From: Plantago ovata
Lineage: Eukaryota > Streptophyta > Magnoliopsida > Lamiales > Plantaginaceae
Reading direction: 5' to 3'
DNA: 64,000 nt
NCBI GenBank assembly: GCA_028274465.1
Contig: CM051456.1
Span: forward strand, 84,554,753-84,618,752
Positions 31,894 to 43,289 of the stretch are shown piece by piece. The translations under genes and the position numbers were made by a program. Each line of letters begins with the position of its first letter. The stretch's first letter is position 1. The notes under the pieces were generated by a model. It searched no databases and was not told the origin of the DNA. It saw only the letters and a program-made list of their open reading frames with translations.

Positions 31894-33237
31894 TGTTGGT
31901 CCCTTTAAACAACAAGAAAAGACTAGAGGGGGGGGGGGTGAATAGTCTTTTCAAACTTTCGTCATTTAAAAACTTTCTCAGCAAGGGCTTATTACTTTTC
32001 AGTAATGAGTTTGCTGATACTTAACTTTCTCAGCAAGCACTAGTTACTTTTCAGTAACGAGTTTTGCTGATACTTAAAATCAGAGAGCGCAAGTCTTTGT
32101 ACAATAAGTGCTTTGTCAGTAAGTGATAGTTTCAGCAAGTGAACAGAGTGACAGTGTACAGATAGATATGCTTTGCTGAAAACTAAATGCAGTAAGTAAA
32201 TCACACAAACACTTTTATAGTAGTATCTGAGAGTGGCGTAATCTCTCAACTAATCCACTTTGTCCTTTCTAGGACTGAATCCACTAAGACAAGTTAATTT
32301 GAGGTTCCTTACAACACCTATCTAGAGCGATTCAACAGAAACCAAAGCACACTTGCTTCGTTTCAACCTAACTAGAGAACGAAACCTTGTTCTCCACCAA
32401 ACTTGGGACTTATAATCAGCAACACTATGCTAGATTAAGTTTCCCTAAATTTCACGCCTGAAAGGGTGTATTTTCAGTTAGAGAGGTTTGAGATAAGATA
32501 ACTTGATTATAACTTATTCAGCTACAACAAGTAATCTAAGAAACAAAACTTTGAATACTTTGCAATAAATAAGTTTGATTGTTTCTGGTGTCAAGACTTG
32601 TTCTTGTTCGAAAGAAAGAACACTTAACTAATTTCTTAGCCGTGTAAGTTCTACTTCTTCACAAGTAGCTTTTTCAAGCTTTACGTCTTGGAACGGATCA
32701 ATGGCAGTAAAGAGCATTTGAAGGGTATGTGAGTTTAAGCACAAGTGAGAGTTTGATCACGTTGTTGACACACTTCAACTCTTTGCCGGATGACCTCTAT
32801 TTATAGTGAATCAAAGAGCCGTTTGAATTTCAAATTCTAAGGTTTTTGTTCCTTAAGATGTCACTATCTTGCTTTTGTACTTTCAGCAGCGTCCTTTATT
32901 TGTCTTCTAGTCTTCATGTCCTTCGCGTGCATGCTTTGCATTTAATGTTCATTTGAATGAAATTCAAACAATAACGTTGGAGCGCAAATGCAAGTACTTT
33001 CAGCAAGGAGGTCACAAATGTTCATCAGCAAGTGGTTAGTCTCAGTTTCAGACAGCACAACCTACTATGTCGTTTCGATTTTCACTTATGCAAGCTGTTG
33101 CTGAAGTTTCCACTTTCTGAGCAACATGTGCCTTTGTAGATACCATCTTCAGAAATCTTCTTTAGTCTTCAGTCTTCGAATTCTTCAAGTTTCTGAACGT
33201 TTCTAAATGCTTCAATAGTTTGTTTGTGTAAACAAAG
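31894..33237 (-). repeat. Minus-strand Copia F LTR, partial, abutting the plus-strand F LTR
   Basis: Matches 17724-19083 of the full minus-strand LTR, starting TGTTGGTCCC, and stops about 230 bases short of the full length where the plus-strand LTR begins. Together with 33470-34805 it forms a large inverted repeat. Confidence 0.88.
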
Positions 33238-34805
33238 TGTTAGGAAACTTGTAATTTTGATGAGCAATTAACCATGCTAAATTAAGAAAAGTCCAGTAAC
33301 TAGTACTCTTAAGGTCCATAGGAATTTAGAATTTTAAGGACACTATAAAAAAGGAACGTTTGCTGAAGACTTAGAGTAGGTGCTAGATAGGTTAGTTTTA
33401 CCGCTTATGATGTATCTTGTTTTCTGAAAAGAAATACAACCTATTGAAGCATTTCCTGATGATGTACTTTGTTTACACCACCAAACTATTGAAGCATTTA
33501 GAACCGTTCAGAAACTTTAAGAATTCGAAGAACTGAAGACTAGAAGATTTCTGAAGACTGGTATCTACAAAGGCACATGTTGCTCAGAAAGTGGAAACTT
33601 CAGCAACAGCTTGCATAAGTGAAAATCGAAACGACATAGTAGGTTGTGCTTGCTGAAACTGAGACTAACCACTTGCTGATGAACATTTGTGACCTCCTTG
33701 CTGAAAGTACTTGCATTTTCGCTCCAACGTTATTGTTTGAATTTCATTCAAATGAACATTAAATGCAAAGCATGCACGCGAAGGACATGAAGACTAGAAG
33801 ACAAATAAAGGACGCTGCTGAAAGTACAAAAGCAAGATAGTGACATCTTAAGGAACAAAAGCCTTAGAATTTGAAATTCAAACGGCTCTTTGATTCACTA
33901 TAATAGAGGTCATCCGGCAAAGAGTTGAAGTGTGTCAACAACGTGATCAAACTCTCACTTGTGCTTAAACTCACATACCCTTCAAACACTCTTTACTGCC
34001 ATTGATCCGTTCCAAGACTTAAAGCTTGAAAACGCTACTTGTGAAGAAGTAGAACTTACACGGCTAAAAAATTAGTTAAGTGTTCTTTCTTTCGAACAAG
34101 AACAAGTCTTAACACCAGAAACAATCAAACTTGTTTACTGCAAAGTATTCAAAGTTTTGTTTCTTAGATTACTTGTTGTAACTGAATAAGTTATAATTAA
34201 GTTATCTCATCCCAAACCTCTCTAACTGAAAATACACCCTTTCAAGCGTGATATTCAGGGGGAACTTAATCGAGCATAGTGTTGCTGATTAAAAGTCCCA
34301 AGTTTGGTGGAGAACAAGGTTTCGTTCTCTAGTTAGGTGGGAAACGAGGCAAGTGTGCTTTGGTTTCTGTTTGAATCGCTCTAGATAGGTGTTGTAAGGA
34401 ACCTCAAACTTGTCTTAGTGGATTCAGTCCTAGAAAGGACAAAGTGGATTAGTTGAGAGATTACGCCACTCTCAGATACCACTATAAAAGTGTTTGTGTG
34501 ATTTACTTACTGCATTTAGTTTTCAGCAAAGCATATCTATCTGTACACAGTCACTCACTTCACTTGCTGAAACTTTCACTTACTGACAAAGCACTTATTG
34601 TATCAAAGACTTCCGCTCTCTGATTTTAAGTATTAGCAAAACTCGTTATTGAGAAGTAATTTGCGCTTGCTGAGAAAGTTAAGTATCAGCAAACTCATTA
34701 CTGAAAAGTAATAAGTCCTTGCTGAGAAAGTTTTTAAACGACGAAAGTTTGAAAAGACTATTCACCCCCCCTCTAGTCTATTCTTGTTGTTTAAAGGGAC
34801 CAACA
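33238..34805 (+). repeat. 5' LTR of Copia F
   Basis: TGTTAGGAAAC..GGACCAACA. Its right half has short palindromes with TTGCTGA/TCAGCAA and ATTACT/AGTAAT arms (about 34635-34735). Other copies: 17724-19310 (minus), 31894-33237 (minus, partial), 48715-50057 (plus, cut). Confidence 0.9.
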
Positions 34806-34807
34806 AG

Positions 34808-34820
34808 TGGTATCAGAGTT
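34808..34820 (+). promoter_or_regulatory. Primer binding site of Copia F, initiator tRNA-Met type
   Basis: TGGTATCAGAGTT begins two bases after the LTR end, as usual for Copia. Confidence 0.88.
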
Positions 34821-34917
34821 GGAGGTTCTTTAACCTTCAGCACTGAACCTAGATCCCCTTAGGTTCTTTCCGTAAATCACTCTCACTTGATCACTTTGGT
34901 AGTCTTTTGCTGACAGG

Positions 34918-37362
34918 ATGTCTTTAGGAGACGCTCCCTTGTTGAAGTTGGAAAACTACGAAAAATGGCGAAACAACATGATGCTACATCTTGAGGCCAT
35001 TAGTGATGAGATGGTTACCGTCATTAATGATGGACCTATCAAAATCACTAAGGTTGAAAGAAGTTTTCCTCACAAAACCACAGCTGGAAAGGAAACTATC
35101 TTAGGCGAACCAGTTGATACTGTCGTTCCAAAACCAAGAGAGGAATGGACTTCCGACGAAGCCAAGAGATTCCGTCTTGATGGCCAAGCAAGAAACATCA
35201 TCATTCGATCAACTCTGGATACTATACAGTGCAAACTGTGGGGTTCTAAAACTGCTAAGGAAGCTTGGAAAATGGTTCAAGATCTTTGTGTTGGATCTGA
35301 CAAAACCAAGGAAAACAAACTCGTAGTGCTGAAGTTAAAGTTCCAGAACTTTAAACAAGGTACAAATGAGTCACTGGAAGACTTGGACTTCAGATTCACA
35401 ACTCTAGTTACTGAGATGGCAGCCTTGGGTGTTGGAAATCTTTACTCAGATTCTGAGAAGGTGAAAACCATCATCAGAAGTCTGAACCAAGAATGGATCC
35501 ACACTCAGAACTTCTACTACAATCAAGGAATGCCAGACATTACACCAACAGAGTTGTTCTCTCATCTTGCTACTGTCAACTACGAGACAAAGCAAAGAGA
35601 AAATGTGTTTGCTGAAAAATCGCAAAACATTGCTCTTGCTGCAAAGCCGTCATCTTCTGAAAAGAAGAATGATAAAGAGCCTGCGGATGAAAATGCTTTG
35701 GTTGTTAAAAACATGAAGAAATTCATCAGTAAGGAACTCGAAAGGCGAAAAGCAAAAGAGAAGCTGAAAAAGCATCTTGGTAACAACTACCATAAGTACA
35801 AGAATGAGACTAGCTCGCTGAACAAGCAAGCTCAGCAAGCAACCTCATCAGAAGAACCAGCAGTTGGAAATGATCTCTGCTTTTGCTGCAAAAAGCCTGG
35901 ACACTTCAAAGCAAATTGTCCTTTGCTGAAAGGCAAATCTGCTGAAAAGAAGAAGAAGTTCAAAAGAGCTTTTATTGTTGAAGAAAAGAAGAAGCTTCAA
36001 GCAAAAATTGATGCATTGTGCATTGATACTAGCTCCGAAGACAGTGAGGAAGAAAGCTCAGATACTGACGATGAAGAAGCCACTCTTGACGTAGAGATTG
36101 GCAAGGAAGTTTGTGGAATAGCCATGGAAGCTTATCCAGATGTGTCAAACTATGAGTTCTGCCTCATGGTCGGTCAGGTAAATAATCCTACCTATGACTC
36201 TGAATCAGAAAGTGAAGACGAGATTGACCTTGACAAGATTCAAGGAGAAATCGAAAGATTTGAGAAAACTCTGAGCAAACAGCAAGAGAAACTACAAGAT
36301 GCTGAAACTCTGACCAAGCGGACTACTGAAAAGTATGTCTTGCTGAAAGAAGAGACAGAAGAGAAGGATGCTGAAATAAAGCGTCTCAAGAAGTTGGTTG
36401 CTGAAGCTACAGAGAAGAATTCTCAAATGGCAATAGAATTGGAAGAGTATCAGTCCTCAATTCTAAAGTTACTTGCTGAAATCCAAGAAATGAAAAAGAT
36501 GAAAATCAATTTCAAATCTTATGCTGATGCAAGTAATACACTGACTGAACTAAACTCTTATTTGAGAGATCCATCTCAGAAAGAAGGTTTAGGTGCAACG
36601 TATGAAGGTGATGACGTAATAATATTGAGTAAAGACAAATCACCGATTTCCTTTGTACGCGCTACTGATAGTGGTCAACCAGAACTCTATCAGTTTGGTC
36701 AATCTAAGGTTGCTGAAAAATGCAATCAAGTACCTACGACCGTAAAGCCCGCTGTTGCTACTCAAAGTAACAAGACTTTAAAAGAAAAACAGGTTGCTGA
36801 AAAGCAAACTGTAAAGAAGAAGAATGTTGTAAAGCATTCTGCCAAACAAGTTGCTGAAAAGCATTTTGCCAAACAAGTTGCTGAAAAGCAATTTGTTAAG
36901 TCAAAAGGCAAGATCACTAAAAGTAATCAGAAGACCTTTGGTGACAAACATGAATCAAGTAAGGTTGCTGACACAAAAGCTCAGCATTCTCCGAAAAGTG
37001 GACTCGGTTTCAAAACCAAGCAAAGTCAACTTTTTCACGAGTATAAGCAAAGTCAGCAAAGATACTTCAAAGAGATGAACAAAATCAAGCCTAAGAGTTC
37101 TGAAAAGACTCAAAATGCTAGGGCTAGAAGGAACCTTGCTAGAAAAGAACTTACTGAAAAGTATGTTCAGCAAAAAGGTCAACCAAGCAAGACACCACAT
37201 CAGAAAGTGGATTTGATCAGCACGAATCAGAAGTCTTTTGGCTCAAATCCTCCTAGTTCCTCAGCAAGTAGAAAACAAGTCAAAGTTGAAAAACTTAAGA
37301 CTTGGGTTTCCACTGGATGCATTTTTGAACATGTTAATGGACATCCAACATTGGATAATTAA
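34918..37362 (+). CDS. Gag polyprotein of Copia F, 814 codons, open
   Basis: Starts at the ATG at 34918, about 110 bases after the primer site. Residues about 1-240 form the Copia Gag core (LENYEKWRNNMMLHLEA at the start; KEAWKMVQDLCVG; FRFTTLVTEMAALG). A CCHC zinc knuckle CFCCKKPGHFKANC lies near residue 320, which binds RNA. Then follow a Lys-rich segment, an acidic patch (SSEDSEEESSDTDDEE), a predicted coiled coil (about 435-540), and a Lys-rich repeat tract with KQVAEK units (about 620-665) that could bind RNA. At 814 residues it is far longer than most Copia Gags. It shows no internal break, though the rest of the element is damaged. It has no place in host function. Confidence 0.88.
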   Translation: MSLGDAPLLKLENYEKWRNNMMLHLEAISDEMVTVINDGPIKITKVERSFPHKTTAGKETILGEPVDTVVPKPREEWTSDEAKRFRLDGQARNIIIRSTLDTIQCKLWGSKTAKEAWKMVQDLCVGSDKTKENKLVVLKLKFQNFKQGTNESLEDLDFRFTTLVTEMAALGVGNLYSDSEKVKTIIRSLNQEWIHTQNFYYNQGMPDITPTELFSHLATVNYETKQRENVFAEKSQNIALAAKPSSSEKKNDKEPADENALVVKNMKKFISKELERRKAKEKLKKHLGNNYHKYKNETSSLNKQAQQATSSEEPAVGNDLCFCCKKPGHFKANCPLLKGKSAEKKKKFKRAFIVEEKKKLQAKIDALCIDTSSEDSEEESSDTDDEEATLDVEIGKEVCGIAMEAYPDVSNYEFCLMVGQVNNPTYDSESESEDEIDLDKIQGEIERFEKTLSKQQEKLQDAETLTKRTTEKYVLLKEETEEKDAEIKRLKKLVAEATEKNSQMAIELEEYQSSILKLLAEIQEMKKMKINFKSYADASNTLTELNSYLRDPSQKEGLGATYEGDDVIILSKDKSPISFVRATDSGQPELYQFGQSKVAEKCNQVPTTVKPAVATQSNKTLKEKQVAEKQTVKKKNVVKHSAKQVAEKHFAKQVAEKQFVKSKGKITKSNQKTFGDKHESSKVADTKAQHSPKSGLGFKTKQSQLFHEYKQSQQRYFKEMNKIKPKSSEKTQNARARRNLARKELTEKYVQQKGQPSKTPHQKVDLISTNQKSFGSNPPSSSASRKQVKVEKLKTWVSTGCIFEHVNGHPTLDN

Positions 37363-37376
37363 CTTGTTTGCTCTTG

Positions 37377-38960
37377 ATTCTGCAGATTTCAGCCACGGAG
37401 ACAAACGATGCAATCTGGCACTTTGACAGTGGTTGTGGAAAGCACATGACGGGCAACAAGAATAACCTTATAAACTATAGACGGTGGTCTAAAGGTCCAA
37501 CAATAAGGTTTGCTGGTGGAGGCTCTGGTTCTACAAAAGGCTTTGGTGACGTGAAGTTAGGATGCATTACCATTACGGGAGTTCTTTATGTCAAAAATCT
37601 CAAGTTTAATCTTTTCAGCATGAGTCAATTTGCTGACAAAGGATACTTCATCAAAATCAAAAGTGATGAAAGTAAACTTATAGATTTCGAGACAAAGAAG
37701 GTTATTATGATTGCAAGAAGATCAGGAGGCTTGTACACCGTAGATTGGTCTTCAACAATCGTTGAAAAATGCCTTGTCTCAGATCACGATGCCTTGCTGA
37801 AAAAGCATGGTTATGGCATAAACGAACAAGTCATCTAAACTTCAAGACGCTAAATAAGCTGTCTAAAAAGGCACTTGTAGTTGGATTACCTAAGGTTACT
37901 TTTAAGAAGGATGGTGTTTGCAATGCATGTCAGCAAGGAAAGCAAACCAAATCTTCTTTTAAGAACAAGGCAGTACCGTCAACTACAAAACCTTTACAAC
38001 TCTTGCACATGGACTTGTTTGAATCTTCTTCAACAAGCTATGCTGGTAAGAAGTATTGTCTGGTGGTGGTAGATGACTATTTAAGATTCACTTGGGTAGT
38101 ATTTATCAAGCACAAATCTGAAACAAGGACTGAAATACCTAACTTACTGAATAAGCTTGAAGTCATGAAAAATGACAAGGTAAAAGTCATTAGAACAGAC
38201 CATGGTACTGAGTTTCTAAACCAGTACATAACTGAGTATTGCACTTCAAAAGGCATACAACATCAGTTATCCTCAGTAAGGACACCACAACAAACGGTGT
38301 TGCTGAACGGAAGAATCGTACCCTAAAAGAAGCCGCAAGAACAATGCTTGTTGACACTGAAATAAGTGAAGCTTTACACTCAAAACAGATGTCTGATTAC
38401 TAAGGAATACAACAAAACACCATATGAATTGTTTGTTGGTAGACCTCCTAATATCACTCATCTAAGAGTATTTGGTTGTAAGTGTTTCGTTCTTAATAAC
38501 GGTAGAAATTACCTAAGAACATTTCAACCAAAGGCAGATGAAGCGATATTTCTTGATTACTCCTTGCATAGTAAAGCTTATAGAATTTACAACAAAAAGG
38601 CACAAAAGATCGAAGAATCAGTGCATGTTGTATTCTACGAAAAGATACAAGGAGTGCCTGCTGAAAAAGAAATATCAGAATGTATGAAAAAGCTAATCAT
38701 ACATGAGCAAAGAACTGAATCTAATGCTAGGCAAATCAAGTCAATTAAACTAAATGATGATTCTGACAATGACTCTCCTCCCCCAAGTCATGACAAGATA
38801 AATATAGTTCACGACAAAGAATTTCCAGCAAAAGACGCAGTTGCTCCGGAAGTTGCTGAAACTACACAACCTCTCGTGCCTGCTGATGAGTTACCACAAT
38901 CTAGCAATGCTGAACAAGCAGTTGCTGATGAACCAATCAGCAGAGACACAAAATACCAGT
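37377..38960 (+). pseudogene. Protease and integrase region of Copia F
   Basis: The protease part has HFDSGCGKHMTG (active-site DSG) and VLYVKNLKFNLFSMSQ. The integrase part has the zinc-binding start WHKRTSHLNFKTL and CNACQQGKQTKS, then LLHMDLFE, VVDDYLRFTWVVFIKHK and RTDHGTEF, and later NKTPYELFVGRPPNITHLR. In a live element these release the particle proteins and insert the cDNA. The region is broken in several places. It is followed by a Ser/Pro-rich linker (about 38700-38960) before reverse transcriptase. Confidence 0.85.
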
Positions 38961-39070
38961 AGTACTGAACAAGTACATGCTGAAGAGTCACATGCTGATG
39001 AGCAAACATATCCAGATCCAACGAGCAGAAAGCCTATTAACAATGGATTAGAGATCATCCCTCTACGGAT

Positions 39071-40675
39071 ATGATTGGTGATATTGACAAACGCCAAGTG
39101 ACTAGATCAAAAGTTTCTGCTACTCATGGACTTGCTGAAGAAGCAAATGTCGTAGAAGTAAAATCGTTGTTCTCTTGCTTTGTTTCAGAAATTGAACCTA
39201 AGACCATAGAAGAAGCTCTAAAGCATTCTGAATGGATCAAGGCAATGCAAGAAGAACTGGATCAATTTGAAAGGAACAAAGTCTGGAAACTTGTACCTCT
39301 TGCTGAAGGCAAGAAAGCTATTGGTACAAAGTGGGTGTTCAGAAACAATCTGAGTGAGTCTTGTGAAGTAACAAGAAATAAAGCACGTTTAGTTTCTCAA
39401 GGTTACTGTCACACTGAAGGATTGGACTATGATGAGTCTTAGGCACCAGTTGCAAGATTGGATGCAATTAGGCTTTTCTTGGCCTTTGCTGCTCACAATG
39501 ACTTCATTGTTTACCAAATGGATGTTAAAAGTGCATTCGAAGTCTACTTAGAACAAACCCCTGGCTTTGAACTTCCCTCAGAAACCAAGATGGTATACAA
39601 GCTTCAGAAAGCTGTATATGGTCTAAAGCAAGCACCAAGAGCTTGGTATGATACCTTGGCTAAGTTCTTGCTGGATAATGGTTTCAAGAAAGGTGAAGTT
39701 GACAAAACCTTGTTTACCATGAACCATGATGGTAAAATACTCTTAGTTCAAATTTATGTGGATGACATAATTTTTGGATCTAAGGACAAGCAACTTTGTG
39801 ATGATTTTGCCAAACTCATGACAAACAAATTTGAAATGAGTATGATGGGAAAATTGAATTATTTCCTAGGATTGCAAGTCAAGCAACTCAAAGATGGAAT
39901 ATTCATAAATCAAGCAAAGTATGCGAAAGAAATGCTCATAAAGTTTAGGATCAAAGAGGAAGAAAAACCTGAAAAGATCCCTATGAGTGTTGGTACCAAA
40001 TTGGGCTATACTAAAGAGATAAAAGTGTTGAAGAACACAAGTATAGGAAGCTCATTGGTTCCTTGTTGTACTTAACAGCAAGTAGACCTGACATTCAGTA
40101 TGTTGTTTGTGTGTGTGCAAGATTCCAATCTGATCCAAGAGAATCACACTACAAAAAGGCACTTAAGATACTGAAATATGTCAAAGGTACAGTCAATGTT
40201 GGATTATGGTATCCTAAAGATTCTGGACTTGAATTGGTTGGTTATTCTGATGCTGATCATGGAGGATCAACTCTTGATAGAAAAGTACCTCTGGAACTTG
40301 TCAGTTTTTGGGTACTAGATTAATATCATGGTTCAGCAAGAAGCAAACCTGTGTTGCAATTCATCTACTGAATCTGAATACATTGCGGCTGGTTGTTGCA
40401 CAGCTCAAATCCTATGGATTCAGCAACAATTAAGAGATTATGGTATTTCTGCAAAGAAAACACCAATCTTTTGTGATAATACAAGTGCTATTGCTATCAC
40501 GCAAAATCCTAAGTTCACTCAAGGACTAAGCACATTGATATTAGACATCATTTCATTAGAGATCATGTGGAAAAGGGAGATATTGAGGTTGTAAAGTAGG
40601 TACTGATGATCAACTTGCTGACATCTTTACCAAGCCCCTACCGGATAATAGGTTCGCAATGCTAAGGTATAACCT
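39071..40675 (+). pseudogene. Reverse transcriptase and RNase H region of Copia F
   Basis: RT motifs: WKLVPLAEGKKAIGTKWVF, ARLVSQGYCHTEGLDYDES, VYQMDVKSAFE, AVYGLKQAPRAWYD and IYVDDIIFGS, the catalytic YVDD. RNase H follows with YSDADHGGSTLDRK, CNSSTESEYIAAGCC and IFCDNTSAIAI. After this, DQLADIFTKPLP-like coding near 40605-40640 marks the end of Copia pol. The KQLKDGIFINQAKYAKEM stretch is common in SIRE elements. Several breaks are present. Confidence 0.88.
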
Positions 40676-40718
40676 TGGATTGATTGAACTACCTCAATAA
40701 AGGATACACTTGGCAGAA

Positions 40719-40970
40719 TGCTGAAACAGGTATTCAGCAAGCCAAAGTATCCTTCCAATAAAAGCTCCTCCACTAATTTCTTCTAAGAAATGATAAGTCA
40801 CTACATGATTGCTGAAACAGGCATTCAGCAAGTAATTCCTTCAAAACGGGTATTTGTTAGGAAACTTGATCACTTGCTGAGACAGGCACTCAGTAAGAGA
40901 AAAACCTTAAGATTGCTGAAAGGGCATTCAGACAATCAATCAAGTACTGGAAACAGGTATTCAAGTATCA
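40719..40970 (+). repeat. Five tandem 3' hairpins with constant ACAGGYA loop
   Basis: Hairpins at 40719-40739, 40809-40831, 40874-40896, about 40912-40936 and about 40950-40970. Stems are TGCTGAA/TTCAGCA, TTGCTGAA/TTCAGCAA, TTGCTGAG/CTCAGTAA, a bulged TTGCTGAA/TTCAGACAA, and an imperfect ACTGGAA/TTCAAGT; loops read ACAGGTA, ACAGGCA, ACAGGCA, a variant, and ACAGGTA. It lies between the pol end and the missing 3' LTR. Confidence 0.75.
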
Positions 40971-40976
40971 AGGGAA

Positions 40977-41076
40977 NNNNNNNNNNNNNNNNNNNNNNNN
41001 NNNNNNNNNNNNNNNNNNNNNNNNNNNNNNNNNNNNNNNNNNNNNNNNNNNNNNNNNNNNNNNNNNNNNNNNNNNN
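40977..41076. other. Assembly gap of 100 Ns
   Basis: Exactly 100 Ns. The left side ends in the 3' untranslated region of Copia F and the right side opens in the middle of an Athila-type Gag, so one LTR of F and the 5' LTR of element B are missing. Confidence 0.98.
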
Positions 41077-41089
41077 AACCAACTCTCCC

Positions 41090-42070
41090 ACGACCCCGGA
41101 GCTGAAATAACAACGGATGAGTTGGGATGAAGGTTTTTGCTATGGGACTTGGCGACAGAGCCAAGTCATGGCTGAGGGTCTCTACCAAGCAGGCTCGCTG
41201 ACACTTGGGAGAAGTTTTTTTCAGCTTTCATGGAGAAATACTTCCCTCACACCTTGACTACCGCGCTAAAGGCGCAAATCACTGGATTCAAGCAGACTAT
41301 GATGAGACCATCTAAACCGTTTGAGAGGTTCCAAGATCTCACGAACAAGTGCCCTCACCATTGTTTTGAACTTTCCGACCTAGTCCAACACTTCTACAAT
41401 GGACTAACCTTCGAGACCAACAGTGGTGGATTTCCAATGCCGAGGCAATATTTGGGAGGAAACCGCAGAAGCCGTCTGGGCAGTTTTCGAAAGGCTTGCT
41501 AAGGGTTCGCAGTTCAAGACCCAAGAGCAATGTTAGGAGACGTGGACCTGAAGCTCCACCGACTCAAGAAGCCCCTATGTATAGGGGGAATGGGGATCAA
41601 TTCGAGTGCTTTACAACGAATTGAGCAAGTCCTCAAGAGCGCCACCGGAACAACTGTTTCGAACGAAGTATGCTGAATATGAAAGAACTATGGGCATGGG
41701 GCTCATATGTGTAGATCGGAGCTGGCATAGGATGATGGCAACTGGGCTGAGGAGGCGAAGAAGAAGCCTTTGCTACGGAGTTTGGTACTCAAGAAGTTAG
41801 CTACGGACAAGACGGTAGGAACCCTCGAGGTGGATTTTGGAGAAGAGGATTCCGAAACAATCAAGGATATGCACCGGCTAACCAAACTTATGGCCCTAAC
41901 CAAGACCGTAGTAGGCTGAACTATGGTAATGATCACTGCAAAAACCCCGCTCCGAAAGAGCCACCGAAGTCGAAGTCGGCTCAACTGATGGAGAACTTGC
42001 AAAAGATGGTTGATCACACACAAAGTTTTCTCAACGTTATGAAGAAGATTCGAGAAGACTAGGGCAAGGC
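41090..42070 (+). pseudogene. Gag region of element B (start lost in the gap)
   Basis: Matches the Gag of E and C: TLTTALKAQITGFKQ, KCPHHCFELSDLVQHFYNGL, and the zinc-knuckle end. Heavily broken; no continuous frame. Confidence 0.8.
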
Positions 42071-42078
42071 TTGATAGG

Positions 42079-42808
42079 TTGGAAGAGAGCACTAGGCTTG
42101 CCCATCAAAAGATGCAAGAGTTGATCGACCGAGGAGCAAGTCGGGAGCAAGGCAAACTGCCTAGCAACACTGAGAAGTCGATGTCCATCAACTTGGTGGG
42201 TGATCTACCTGTTGAAATCACCATCAAGAAGGTTGCTAAGTGCGAGAGTTGCAAGAGGGAAATGCCCCCACTAGCCGAAGAAGAAGAGAAGGACCTTGGT
42301 ACTAACAAAGGTGAAGAGGAGCAAGAGGATCCCGAGCCACTCCCTCAAAGTTTCGATGTTAAGGTCGGGATTGGGGATCTTGAAGATGTCGAGCCACACT
42401 AAACACAGGATCCTACTCTAATGTGCTCCCTTTGAATGTTTTCGAGAAGAGTAACCTTGGAGAACTAACTGTGCATAAGGCTATTGTGCAACTGGCGGAC
42501 GGATCCCTTTTGTGAAACCCGAAGGCGTTGTGAAGAATGTATTAGTCAAGATCGGTGAAGCTTCTGTCTACACCGATTTTGTAATTATGCCGGCGTCTGC
42601 ACCAGGAACGGGGGATGTCATACTCTTAGGACGAACATTCTTGACTAAGTTACACTCCGTGATGGACATCTACCAAAGAACTTGCACTATTGAAGTGGAT
42701 GGCAAGCAACATGTGTTGCAAGCCATATCCGATCCACCTGATCCACCTGATACTTCTAACACTATTGATTACAGTGGTCTTAACGTCTATGTTCATTCTT
42801 ATTCATAG
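42079..42808 (+). pseudogene. Aspartic protease region of element B
   Basis: N-terminal linker MEESTRLAHQKMQELIDRG is the same as in element E, followed by the acidic tract and the protease fold with VILLGRTFLTKLHSVMD. Broken. A KPEGVVKNVLVKIGEASVYT segment is shared with C and E. Confidence 0.82.
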
Positions 42809-43124
42809 GATCGAGGCACGGGAAGGAGACTCGTGAAGGGGAAGTCTAGTACCCTCAGAAGGAAAAGATAGGCGAAGACAGGAGTCGAGTCAGAGACTTT
42901 AAACAATGACGCTATCCGGGAGGCAACCCGGGGTTTTTATCGCTTTCTTTACTGCTTTTCTGCATGCATTCATTGTTGAACTATTTGCTTCTCGTTTGCG
43001 AATTTGTTCATATCTGTGTCGTATATTCTTTTGTTTGAGTCAGATTTTTCGAGTGGTTTTTTGAAAAAAATTGGTTTCGGTGATTAAAACCGCATTTTCT
43101 GACGACAGGAACCGTCTCCCCGCA

Positions 43125-43175
43125 TCGGGGAGCACGGGGCGAACCGCCCCACGTGGGGGGCGAACTGCCCCACGG
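43125..43175 (+). promoter_or_regulatory. Internal GC-hairpin module of element B
   Basis: Contains GGGGCGAACCGCCCC and GGGGGGCGAACTGCCCC, the same kind of hairpin found upstream of the LTR TATA box, followed by a CT-rich stretch (43198-43260). It could be an internal promoter; see findings. Confidence 0.5.
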
Positions 43176-43289
43176 CTCCAGATGTTCAAAAATGCGGATT
43201 TCTTCCCCTTTTCCTCATTTTCTTCATATTTCATCATTCCTCCTCCCAAAAAACCCGAAAATCGCGATTTCATCTTCAAATCTTCATAA

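Larger units (their letters stand above)
33238..40976 (+). mobile_element. Sirevirus-like Ty1/Copia element F (3' LTR lost in gap)
   Basis: Plus-strand element with a 1.57-kb 5' LTR (33238-34805, TGTTAGGAAAC to GACCAACA), tRNA-Met primer site, a long Gag with coiled coil, and a pol region in Copia order up to about 40675. The 3' untranslated part carries five tandem hairpins (40719-40970) and then runs into the 100-N gap, so the 3' LTR is not seen. The large Gag with an extended C-terminal part, and repeated palindromes, point to the Sirevirus lineage; this is an inference. Pol has several breaks, so the element is a fossil. Its left end joins a partial minus-strand LTR of its own family. Confidence 0.88.

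Noticed and set aside
40854-40870. TGTTAGGAAACTTG before the second gap as the start of the F 3' LTR
   Set aside because: Only the first 14 bases match the LTR start; the sequence then continues the hairpin array rather than the LTR.
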